In this document: positions 1 through 8,100 of the stretch, piece by piece | How the letters are laid out: each line of letters begins with the position of its first letter | How positions within the stretch are numbered: position 1 is the first letter of the stretch | Origin: JAWLDV01 sp046537975 | Lineage (GTDB): Bacteria; Desulfobacterota; Desulfobulbia; Desulfobulbales; SURF-16 | DNA length: 20,618 bases | Reading direction: 5' to 3' | Assembly (NCBI GenBank): GCA_046537975.1 | Contig: JBKHJR010000052.1 | Span: 1-20,618 of the forward strand | Position numbers and translations under genes: made by a program | The notes under the pieces: model-generated | The model's database searches: none | The model's input: the letters and a program-made list of their open reading frames with translations, nothing else | Told to the model about the DNA's origin: nothing

Positions 1-744
1 CTGTTCGGTACTGTTCTGCCTGGTGCTGACTGTGTCAGCTTCTTTTTCCGTGGTCTCGCTTTCCTCCCCGCTTTCAACATCCTGGGATTTCAATAGATCA
101 CTTAAATCTTTCACGGCTTCCCTGGCATAGGCCCGGGCTTCTTGTTCAGCCTGGCGGGCTTTTTCTTCGGCCTTCTTGCGCTGTATCTCCCTTTTTATTT
201 TATTCATGGCATTGTCGATTTTCTCCTCATTTTCCCGGCTCTTTTCAGGAGAATTAAGCTCTTTCTTGGCAAGACGGGGTTTGAGGCTGACCACCTCTTC
301 AGGTATGGACTCCTGGCTCTCCATATTTCTGATTTTTTCTGCTAATTCTGATACTGTATTTTCGGATTCGGATTCGGATTCGGATTCAGGTTCAGGTTCA
401 GGTTCAGGTTCAGGTTCAGGTTCGGGTTCGGGTTCGGGTTCAGGTTCGGGTTCGGGCTTTGGCGCGGGTTCCGGTTTAGATGGAGAAGATTGGGCTTTTT
501 TTGTTTCTTTTTTGCCTGCAGGTTCCGCTGTTTTTTCCGGTTTTGATTCTTCTATGTTAACCAGGTCAACAGTTTGTATTTCCAAAACATCTCTTTCAGA
601 GAACAGGGCTGGGGAAAATATGGAGCCACCCAGAATAACGATATGAACCAATAGGCTTCCCAGGACAGGAATTTTCCATTGGCTCTCCTTTATATCCCTA
701 AAAAACTTGATATTTTTAAGGAGTGGCAGGCCTTTTGAAGACAT
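1..744 (-). CDS. TolA/TonB-like periplasm-spanning protein, C-terminus cut off by window edge
   Basis: Open reading frame of 248 codons starting with ATG at 744 and running off the window without a stop, so the C-terminal domain is missing. The N-terminus has a short basic cytoplasmic segment, then one membrane helix (about residues 25-47), then the motif VDLVNIEE, common just after the TolA/TonB anchor. A Lys/Pro-rich stretch follows, with twelve Pro-Glu pairs and then four Ser-Glu pairs (about residues 97-128), and after it a charged Lys/Glu/Ala-rich region typical of the long TolA helix. It starts 3 nt after the tolR stop, so it is the third gene of a tolQ-tolR-tolA type operon. There TolA links the inner-membrane TolQR motor to TolB/Pal at the outer membrane. 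TonB is the alternative, and the missing C-terminal domain would decide. No clear Shine-Dalgarno is seen; translational coupling to tolR is likely. Confidence 0.82.
   Translation of the reverse strand, partial: MSSKGLPLLKNIKFFRDIKESQWKIPVLGSLLVHIVILGGSIFSPALFSERDVLEIQTVDLVNIEESKPEKTAEPAGKKETKKAQSSPSKPEPAPKPEPEPEPEPEPEPEPEPEPEPEPESESESESENTVSELAEKIRNMESQESIPEEVVSLKPRLAKKELNSPEKSRENEEKIDNAMNKIKREIQRKKAEEKARQAEQEARAYAREAVKDLSDLLKSQDVESGEESETTEKEADTVSTRQNSTEQ
361..456 (-). repeat. Hexamer repeat encoding (Pro-Glu)12(Ser-Glu)4
   Basis: Sixteen consecutive 6-bp units. Read on the plus strand they are TTCGGA x4, TTCAGG x6, TTCGGG x3, TTCAGG x1 and TTCGGG x2. In the minus-strand gene each unit encodes Pro-Glu (CCT/CCC GAA) or Ser-Glu (TCC GAA), giving a rigid extended periplasmic linker. 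Each unit is two codons, so copy-number slippage would change linker length without a frameshift. Confidence 0.93.
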
Positions 745-747
745 GGT

Positions 748-1173
748 TTATTTAACTATTCTCTCTTCCTCGGGATTGGTTACCATCCCGAGTTTTGTAA
801 AGCCCGCTTCCTTTACTTCTGCCATTACTTTGGCGACAATACCGTAAGTGGCTTTTTTATCCGCCTTTATAAGTATTGTCTTGTCAGGTTCAGATTTGGC
901 AAGTTTCAGAAGTTCCTGTTTCAGAAGTTCCATATTGCCTTCGATTTTGCCGATGGCTATTTCCTCTTTACTGCTTACCGATACCACTAAAGGTGACTTC
1001 TCCTGTTTTAAAGGTGTAGCAGTGGTTTTAGGCAGATCGACATTAATTCCTTCGGTCAACATCGGTGCAGTTATCATAAAGATGATAAGTAGTACCAGCA
1101 TAACATCAACCAAAGGGGTTACGTTGATAGCAGCTAAGGGTATGTGTTTTTTGTTTTTTTTCTGTCTGGACAT
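748..1173 (-). CDS. tolR: TolR/ExbD-family proton-channel subunit
   Basis: A 141-residue protein, the usual length for TolR/ExbD. A basic N-terminus (RQKKNKKH) is followed by one membrane helix (about residues 18-38) in the pattern VTPLVDVMLVLLIIFMITAP. This contains the conserved helix aspartate D23, which carries protons in TolQR/ExbBD motors. The periplasmic domain follows, with the typical VDLP motif (residues 45-48) and a C-terminal alpha/beta fold (ILIKADKKATYG). With TolQ it forms the inner-membrane proton-driven motor that energises TolA during envelope constriction. The start lies 2 nt after the tolQ stop and the next gene begins 3 nt after its own stop, so the three genes are one operon. 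ExbD is the alternative name; the TolA-like next gene favours TolR. Confidence 0.92.
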   Translation of the reverse strand: MSRQKKNKKHIPLAAINVTPLVDVMLVLLIIFMITAPMLTEGINVDLPKTTATPLKQEKSPLVVSVSSKEEIAIGKIEGNMELLKQELLKLAKSEPDKTILIKADKKATYGIVAKVMAEVKEAGFTKLGMVTNPEEERIVK

Positions 1174-1175
1174 GA

Positions 1176-1865
1176 TTAAACCCGGTTCAGAAAGTCGCGT
1201 TCTACAAGGTTTAGGAATTCAGCGGAAAACTGTCCCATTTCGTCCTCCACAGAGGACAACTGGTTAGAGAAGTGGTTGTAGAAAATAACAGCAGGTATAG
1301 CCGCTGCCAGTCCAGCTGCTGTTGCGACCAGGGCTTCTGAAATGCCCGGGGCTACCACCGCCAGGGAGGCGGAACCCCGCATGCCTATTTCTTTAAAAGA
1401 GTTCATGATACCCCAAACTGTCCCGAAAAGTCCGATGAAGGGGGTGGAACTGCCGGTGGTGGCCAGAAAAGAAAGATGGCTGTTCAATTGGTTGGATTCA
1501 CGGTTTTCAGCATTTTCCAGAGCCCTTTGCAGAATGCCTCTGGCTGTTTTCGATAAAGAGTCGCCGGTTTTCTCCTGCTGCCTTATCCTGCCTAATTTCT
1601 GGAGTTCGTTATAACCATTGGTAAAAATGGTCATCTCCGGACAATCTGGCTGTTCTGATCTGTCCCGGTAAAACTGGGATAGGTTATTGGCGCTCCAGAA
1701 GTTCTCCAGAAATTCTTCGGAGGCAAATCTGATTTTACGGAAAATAAGCAGCTTCTGGAAAATTATGACCCAGGAGGTCACGGAGAAGAAAAGCAAGAGC
1801 AGCATGACAAATTGAACTACTGGTCCCGCATTGAAGAACATCTCTAATATATTTATGTTATGCAC
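1176..1865 (-). CDS. tolQ: TolQ/ExbB/MotA-family proton-channel protein
   Basis: A 229-residue protein with three predicted membrane helices at about residues 15-38, 134-155 and 170-196. The signature is FIGLFGTVWGIMNSF (about 143-157), then APGISEALVATAAGLAAAIPAV in the third helix, characteristic of TolQ/ExbB. It forms the pentameric part of the TolQR inner-membrane motor. The start codon is GTG at 1865-1863 on the minus strand, supported by an AGGAG sequence 10 nt upstream; ATG at codon 9 is too close to the first helix to be preferred. It is the first gene of the tolQ-tolR-tolA-like operon. A weak candidate promoter lies about 50 nt upstream. MotA can be excluded because the next gene is TolR-like. 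Confidence 0.92.
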   Translation of the reverse strand: MHNINILEMFFNAGPVVQFVMLLLLFFSVTSWVIIFQKLLIFRKIRFASEEFLENFWSANNLSQFYRDRSEQPDCPEMTIFTNGYNELQKLGRIRQQEKTGDSLSKTARGILQRALENAENRESNQLNSHLSFLATTGSSTPFIGLFGTVWGIMNSFKEIGMRGSASLAVVAPGISEALVATAAGLAAAIPAVIFYNHFSNQLSSVEDEMGQFSAEFLNLVERDFLNRV

Positions 1866-2860
1866 AGTTTAAGCTCCTGAAAAGATAATTATTTCCGTTT
1901 ACTTGAGACAGATCCTTATAATTATGTCCCCTTATTTGAAGCAACAATTCATAAGGAGAAAACAACCTCCAAATATACACCATACATTTCCTGAGTGCAA
2001 ACCAGCTGTCTTTTGTTTTTAGTAAACAAGCCATTTTAAAGCCGGTAATAAAAAAGAGTCGGTAAGCCTTGTTTTTGTTCGATATAAATATCGATTAACA
2101 AAAGGGCAGATGATCAACGCCCTTATTGATTCAGTATCTGTCCAGGGGAGTTGCTCTTTTTGGAGTCGTTAATGTATTGTTATTATGAGAAAATTTATAT
2201 AGAAAGGTTGTAGGACTTTATATGATTTTTTTTCCGGGGTCGTCAGACTACAGCACTTTTATTCTGTGATGTCCCTCAAGGGTATGTGATTGAATATAGT
2301 TGTTTTATTTAATTGATACCTTGATAGTGAATTATCATTAGTACCACTGGCTCCATCCATAATACACCAATATAACAGAGGATTATGCCGGCAATATTTA
2401 AAGAAGGAGGAATGGCCAAAGTTAAACTGAGAATCAGGGGACGGAAAACCACTAATGGTCTCCTGAGGTATGTTAGCTTGTAAATCAGAGTCCTGTGTGC
2501 TACTTTATGCTATTTACCGTGATTTTTGACTAATATTATTTCACCCAATTTACCGGAGTGGGGAGTTTGTAGAAATCATGATGTGTCTATGTGTATTAGT
2601 GTCAGATCACATTATGCTTCAAAAGCCGGAATCAAGTATTCAGGAATAATGCCTTATAATATTACCGTTATACAGTTAAACTCCCTGTACTCTGGTTCCT
2701 AAACCCTGTCACCGATCTGGCTATATTTCAATATATGTTGTTATGAATTGTGGACCAATTCAGGGAGATAGCTTTTCCCCTTTATGTAGTTAACTAATCA
2801 GATGAACTTAAAATCATAAGTCCTGAGGTGTCATCTCTACCTGCCTTTAATTAGCATAAC
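1866..2860. other. Gene-poor AT-rich region between divergent transcription units
   Basis: About 995 bp with no ORF of convincing length or codon use on either strand, no recognisable tRNA and no recognisable structural RNA. It must hold the promoters of the divergent tolQ and U32 genes. Small dyads seen are a 14-bp palindrome CGATATAAATATCG (2080-2093), a 6-bp stem AAGGGC/GCCCTT with an 11-nt loop (2102-2124) and a 6-bp hairpin GAATTG-TGGAC-CAATTC (2745-2761). A possible 32-codon ORF (2385-2483) starts ATG-CCG and contains an internal ATG preceded directly by AAGGAGGA. I cannot support it as a gene. The region could be a decayed gene or carry a small RNA. Confidence 0.6.
1915..1944 (-). promoter_or_regulatory. 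Candidate sigma-70 promoter for tolQRA
   Basis: On the minus strand a TTGCTT -35 (1944-1939) and a TATAAG -10 (1920-1915) are separated by 18 nt, about 50 nt upstream of the tolQ GTG. The -10 matches consensus at 5 of 6 positions and the -35 at 4 of 6. The region is AT-rich, so chance matches are likely. Confidence 0.3.
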
Positions 2861-5014
2861 ATGTCTGATAAAATCTCTTATAATCCTGATCTTGAATTAC
2901 TGGCCCCGGTCGGCACTACTGAGGTATTAAGTACCGCTGTGGGAGAAGGCGCTGATGCTGTTTATATAGGCGCCCCTGCTTTTAATGCCAGGGTCCAGTC
3001 CCGTAATTTCAGCCTGGAGGAGTTGGGTGCCATGGTTGATTACAGCCGCCGCCACGGAGTCAAGGTTTACATTGCCATGAACAGCCTGATGAAAGAGGAA
3101 GAGGTCCCGGCAGCTCTCGAACTGCTGACCGTTCTGAACGGCCTTTCTCCTGACGGGCTTATTCTCCAGGATTTAGGGATTTATCATTTGTGTCGCCGTT
3201 TCTTTCCCGAACTTCCCTTGCACGCCAGCACCCTGATGACTGTTCATAACTCTCTTGGAGTGAAACAATGCCGGGAAATGGGATTTAAGAGAGTAGTGTT
3301 GGCCAGGGAGATGACCCTGGCTGAAATTAAGGAGATGGGAAAAGTTCGGGATATCGAACTGGAGGTCTTCATCCATGGGGCCTTATGTTTTTCCATGTCG
3401 GGCCTCTGTCTCTTCAGCAGTTATCTGGGGGGCATGAGCGGCTTGAGGGGTCGTTGCGTCCAGCCTTGTCGCCGGAGATACCATTGGCAGAGCAGGGGCA
3501 AGAAAGTTACTTCCGGGTATTTCTTTTCCATGAATGATCTGGAAGGGGCCCCCTTTATTCCTGATCTCAAAGCCAGCGGGGTAAGATCAGTAAAGATCGA
3601 GGGCAGAATGAGGAGTTCCCGTTATGTCGGCCCGGTAGTGCGGGCTTACCGGTCCCTCATAGATGCCGGAGATAATTTCCCGGAAGTGCTGCCCAAGGCC
3701 CAGGTGCTTCTGAAAAAGGCCATGAGCCGGAAGACTACATCCGGATATTTTTCCACCCCTCAGCCTGATCATGCCTTCAGTCCTGACAAGTCGGGTAATA
3801 TCGGCGTCTTCCTGGGGAAAATTAATCGGGTGCAGGGACAGGCAGGAACACTTGTTCTCAAAAAGCCCCTGAAAAAAGGTGACCGCCTGCGGCTCCATCA
3901 GGAAGGAAGCGGAGAGAGAAAGGCTTTCAGCCTGAAAAATATCAGGCAGGGCAGACGGCAGTGTCTTTCTGCCGGGGCCGGGGACAAGGTTGAAATCGGA
4001 CTGCCGGTTAGCACCGCCAAGGTCGGGGATAGCTTATACAAAGTTGATACCGGAGAGCGAAAAAGAGATAAGGCCAGATCATCCGGAATCAAACCGGACC
4101 GTTTTAGACAGAAAATAGAGAATCTGACTGCCCGCCGGCAGGACATCCATGAAATGGAAAAGGAGCTGGGTCTGCAGGACGGATCCGACACCGGTGGTAG
4201 TTCCAAAAAAGCAGGCAGGCAAACGGGCAGACAAAAGAATTCAGTCTCTCTGCTGCTTAAGACGGATAATCTGCAGACCCTGAAAATTAATCTTCCCAGG
4301 CAGATAGATGGTGTTATAGTGGTCCTGGATGAGGATAACTTCGATCGTTTCCAGGAGACCAGAGATAGGATGAAAATGGCCGGACGTCTGATCTGGGCCC
4401 TGCCGCCGGTAATATTTGAGGACAGAGTCGAGTTTTACCGGGAGGCGGTGAATTTCTTGATAGACCAGGGCTGTACCTCTTGGGAGATAAGCAATCTGGG
4501 CCAGCTTCAACTGTTTACCGGCCGAGCAAATCTTAGCTTGAGCGGGGACTACCGTCTTAATATTATGAATTCTCCTGGGCTGCGTGTCCTGGAGGGAGCC
4601 GGGATAAAGGGGCAGCAGTTGGCCATAGAAACGGACAGCGATAATCTGGCAAAGGTTTTGACCAACAAAAGCAGTATTAAGACAGGTCTTACTGTCTTCG
4701 GACGCCCCCCTTTATTTACCGCCAGGCCGGCCCCGGGTTTTTTCCGCTATGGACCGGCTTTTATAAGCCCCAGGGGAGAATATTTCCGTCTTCGGAAGAA
4801 GTGGGGGACAACCCTCGCGGTGGCGGAAGAGCCTTTTTCCCTGCTAAGGTCACTAAAGATTAAGCCCTTGAATCGGCTCGATTACGGAGTAGTTGATCTG
4901 ACCTTTTATCGCCATAGTAAAAAAGATATTATGCAAATAATTTTGCAAAATGATAAATCTAAAGCGGGACAAAAGGAGTTGTCCACTTTTAATTTCTTCG
5001 CTAAGCTGAACTAA
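2861..5014 (+). CDS. Peptidase U32-family protein, possible RlhA-type RNA hydroxylation factor
   Basis: A 717-residue U32-family protein. The family domain begins at once (LELLAPVGTTEVL, residues 11-23; GADAVYIGAPAFNAR, 30-44). The U32 signature is at about residues 168-185 (EVFIHGALCFSMSGLCLFS). Four cysteines, C176, C183, C199 and C203, match the set that holds an iron-sulfur cluster in TrhP/RlhA-type members. Despite the name, characterised bacterial relatives act in prephenate-dependent RNA hydroxylation: RlhA on 23S rRNA, TrhP on tRNA. The length and a long region after the U32 core resemble RlhA (YdcP, about 650 residues with DUF3656) more than TrhP, but the target is inferred. An in-frame TAG three codons upstream fixes ATG 2861 as the earliest start; no Shine-Dalgarno is visible. 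A weak stem (5078-5102) lies downstream. The next gene, 144 bp away on the same strand, is unrelated. Confidence 0.8.
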   Translation: MSDKISYNPDLELLAPVGTTEVLSTAVGEGADAVYIGAPAFNARVQSRNFSLEELGAMVDYSRRHGVKVYIAMNSLMKEEEVPAALELLTVLNGLSPDGLILQDLGIYHLCRRFFPELPLHASTLMTVHNSLGVKQCREMGFKRVVLAREMTLAEIKEMGKVRDIELEVFIHGALCFSMSGLCLFSSYLGGMSGLRGRCVQPCRRRYHWQSRGKKVTSGYFFSMNDLEGAPFIPDLKASGVRSVKIEGRMRSSRYVGPVVRAYRSLIDAGDNFPEVLPKAQVLLKKAMSRKTTSGYFSTPQPDHAFSPDKSGNIGVFLGKINRVQGQAGTLVLKKPLKKGDRLRLHQEGSGERKAFSLKNIRQGRRQCLSAGAGDKVEIGLPVSTAKVGDSLYKVDTGERKRDKARSSGIKPDRFRQKIENLTARRQDIHEMEKELGLQDGSDTGGSSKKAGRQTGRQKNSVSLLLKTDNLQTLKINLPRQIDGVIVVLDEDNFDRFQETRDRMKMAGRLIWALPPVIFEDRVEFYREAVNFLIDQGCTSWEISNLGQLQLFTGRANLSLSGDYRLNIMNSPGLRVLEGAGIKGQQLAIETDSDNLAKVLTNKSSIKTGLTVFGRPPLFTARPAPGFFRYGPAFISPRGEYFRLRKKWGTTLAVAEEPFSLLRSLKIKPLNRLDYGVVDLTFYRHSKKDIMQIILQNDKSKAGQKELSTFNFFAKLN

Positions 5015-5158
5015 CAGGAAAGGGGGAGAGCGGAGTTCGTTAGAGACGGTCAGTATTATCGGCCCGTTTAATTAGCAAACCCGCCTTACCCTGACCCGGG
5101 TTCAAGACTCTGATTTATGAACTGAAGACTAAAAATCTGAACGGAGAACCAACACGAC

Positions 5159-8100
5159 ATGCAAGATTCTTTAGGTATCTGTTTAGGGGCCTCGACAATA
5201 AGTATGGTGGCTTTGCGCCGGGTAAACGGTAACGTAGAGACACTCTGGACAAAAAACCGCTCCCATGAAGGCAGTCCCAGAGGGACTCTCCGCGAAATGA
5301 TTGAGCAGCTCGATTCTGATTACGAATTGGTGGCCGCAACCGGACGCAAGTTCCGCCATTACCTTAATCTTTCCACTATATCTGAACCCGAGGCGGTGGA
5401 AATCGCCTGCCGGCAGCTCCTCCCGGAAGACCATCCTTACCGGGTGCTTATCAGCGCCGGAGGGGAGACCTTCATGGTCTACCACCTGGATGAGGATAAC
5501 CGGATCCAGAACATTCATACCGGCAACAAGTGCGCTTCAGGTACAGGTGAGTTTTTTATTCAGCAATTGGGACGGATGTCCATAAATCTGGATGAAATAG
5601 GGCAAATGGAACTCCCGGAACAGGTCTATCAGGTGTCCGGTCGTTGTTCAGTTTTCTGCAAGAGTGATTGCACCCATGCCTTGAACAAAGGGATCCCCAA
5701 AGAAAAGGTGGTGGGAGGTCTTTCCCGGATGATGGCGGGTAAGGCTCTTGAATTGTTGAAAAAACTCCCTAAAGATCATGTTATGGTGATCGGGGGCTGT
5801 ACCAGGAATCGGCCCATGATCCATTATTTGGACCGGGAGATCAATGACCTTTTTATCCCGGATCAGGCCTGTTATTTCGAGGCTTATGGGGCAGCTTTCT
5901 GGGCCCTGTCCCATCAGGACGAAGACGGAGCGAAAGAACAACTCCAGCCGATGCCGAAGCCTGACCGTATTTTCGGGGATCAGAAACTCAATCTTTCTTT
6001 TCTGGAACCGCTGTCCAAGTCCGGGCAGTGGGTTGATTTCAAGGAGCATCCCCGTGGAAAAGCGACTGCCGGTGATCAGACCATCCTTGGGCTTGATGTG
6101 GGTTCTACCACTACCAAAGGGGTGATCATGCGCCGGCGGGATAAGGCGATCCTGGCTGCTGATTATCTGAGAACCAACGGAGATCCGGTTGGAGCTTCGA
6201 GGCGGGTCTATGAGAGTCTGGCCGATCAATTGCAGGTGCCGATTACAATAGAAGGCCTTGGTGTCACTGGTTCAGGCAGACAGATTGCCGGCCTGCACGC
6301 CATGACAGAAGGAGTTATTAACGAGATAATCGCCCATGCTACAGCTGCTGTTCATTTTGATCCTGAAGTCGACACCATTTTCGAGATCGGCGGCCAGGAT
6401 GCCAAGTATACTTATATAACCAACCGGGTGCCCAGCGATTATGCCATGAATGAAGCCTGCAGCGCCGGTACTGGTTCTTTTCTTGAAGAAGCTGCCAAGG
6501 AAAGCCTGGGATTGGAGGTAACGGATATCGGCCGGACCGCCTATCAGGGCGATCATCCCCCCAATTTCAATGACCAGTGCGCTGCTTTTATAGGTTCTGA
6601 TATAAAAAGTGCGGCCCAGGAAGGAATTCCGGTGGAGGACATTGTTGCCGGGCTGGTTTATTCCATCTGCATGAACTATACCAACCGGGTTAAGGGGAAC
6701 CGTCCTGTGGGGGGGAAGGTTTTTGTTCAGGGCGGGGTCTGCTACAATGAAGCTGTACCGGCGGCCATGGCCGCTTTAACCGGCAAGAAAATGGTGGTGC
6801 CGCCTGAACCCGGCCTGATGGGGGCCTTTGGGGTGGCCCTTGAAGTTGAGCGCCGCATGGAACAGGGACTTCTGGAGAAACAGGAGTTTGATCTCCAGGA
6901 ACTGACCAACCGTGAAGTTAGGTACCGGGAGCCTTTCACCTGCGGCGGCGGCAAGGAATGCGACCGGGGCTGCGAGATATCCCGGATAGAAGTAGCCGGT
7001 AAAACTTACCCCTTCGGCGGGATCTGTAACCGCTATGATAATCAGATCCATAAGAGGCGGATCAATTCCACCGGCCTGAACCTGGTCATTCAGCGGGAAC
7101 ACCGGGTCTTTCGCGATTTAAGCCCCGAAGACCCGGAAGACCAAAGGCCCACAGTGGGGATGAACCGTTCATTTCTGGTTAACACCTATTTTCCTTTTTA
7201 TAATCGGTTCTTTGCTGAACTGGGTTATCGGTTGGTACTGCCGGACACGGTAGATCCGGAAGGAGTAGAGCAGCGCAACGCCCCTTTCTGCTTCCCGGTG
7301 GAACTGGCCCATGGTTATGCCGCTAATCTACTGGCCAGAGATCCGGATTTTTATTTTCTTCCCCATCTGAGGGGGATTCCAGCAGTAGATAAGGGCATTG
7401 ATGTTTCCTGTACCTGTGTTTTCCTCCAGGGTGAACCTTTTTATCTGTCCACCGCCTTTCTCTCTTTTTCGCCGGACAGGATCATTTCCCCTCACCTTGA
7501 TTTCAGCAGGGGAATGTCCGCCAACCTCAAGGCCTTCCAAAAGGTGGGCGGCCGCCTGGGTTCCGACCGGAGTAAAGTAAAGAAAGCCCTGGAGGCTGCT
7601 GCGGTTGAGCAGGAGAATTTCCGTAATGATCTTAAAAAGATGGGGGAGGAGGCCCTGGGCCAGCTGCGGCAGGATCCGGAAAGAGTTGCCGTAGTCCTTT
7701 TCGGCCGCCCCTACAACAGTTTTGTTCAGGAGGCCAACAAGGGAATTCCGGCCAAGTTGGCTTCCCGGGGTTATCAGGTAATTCCCCTGGATATGTTGCC
7801 CTACGAAGAAGAATCTCTGCCTTCCGACTCCAATATGTACTGGGCTATGGGCCAGACCATCCTCAAAGGGGCCGCTTATGTCAAGAGGGATCCTCAGCTC
7901 TTCGCTACTTATATTACCAATTTTTCCTGCGGCCCTGATTCTTTTCTGGTTGGCTTTTTTCGGGATAAGATGGGCAACAAGCCCTCTTTGACCCTGGAAT
8001 TGGACAGCCATACTGCAGATGCCGGTATTGAGACCCGAATTGAGGCCTTTCTGGATATTGTCCGTTATTATCGTCAGCTTCAGAAAAATGTGAACCCGTC

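Noticed and set aside
176..646. 156-codon plus-strand ORF with a long Ser-Gly/Ser-Asp repeat
   Set aside because: It is the antisense shadow of the hexamer repeat in the TolA-like gene, whose minus-strand frame has a membrane anchor, the right neighbours and 3-nt spacing to tolR.
2102..2124. Intrinsic terminator (AAGGGC/GCCCTT stem)
   Set aside because: Six-bp stem with an 11-nt loop, only a short T-rich stretch on the minus side, and no gene upstream that would need it.
2568..2660. Short ORF beginning ATG ATG in the 1-kb gap
   Set aside because: About 23 codons with no ribosome site and no recognisable similarity; expected by chance in non-coding DNA.
5078..5102. Terminator after the U32 gene (AACCCG/CGGGTT stem)
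   Set aside because: The stem is only 6 bp with a 13-nt loop and no U-run follows; kept only as a note in the gene entry.
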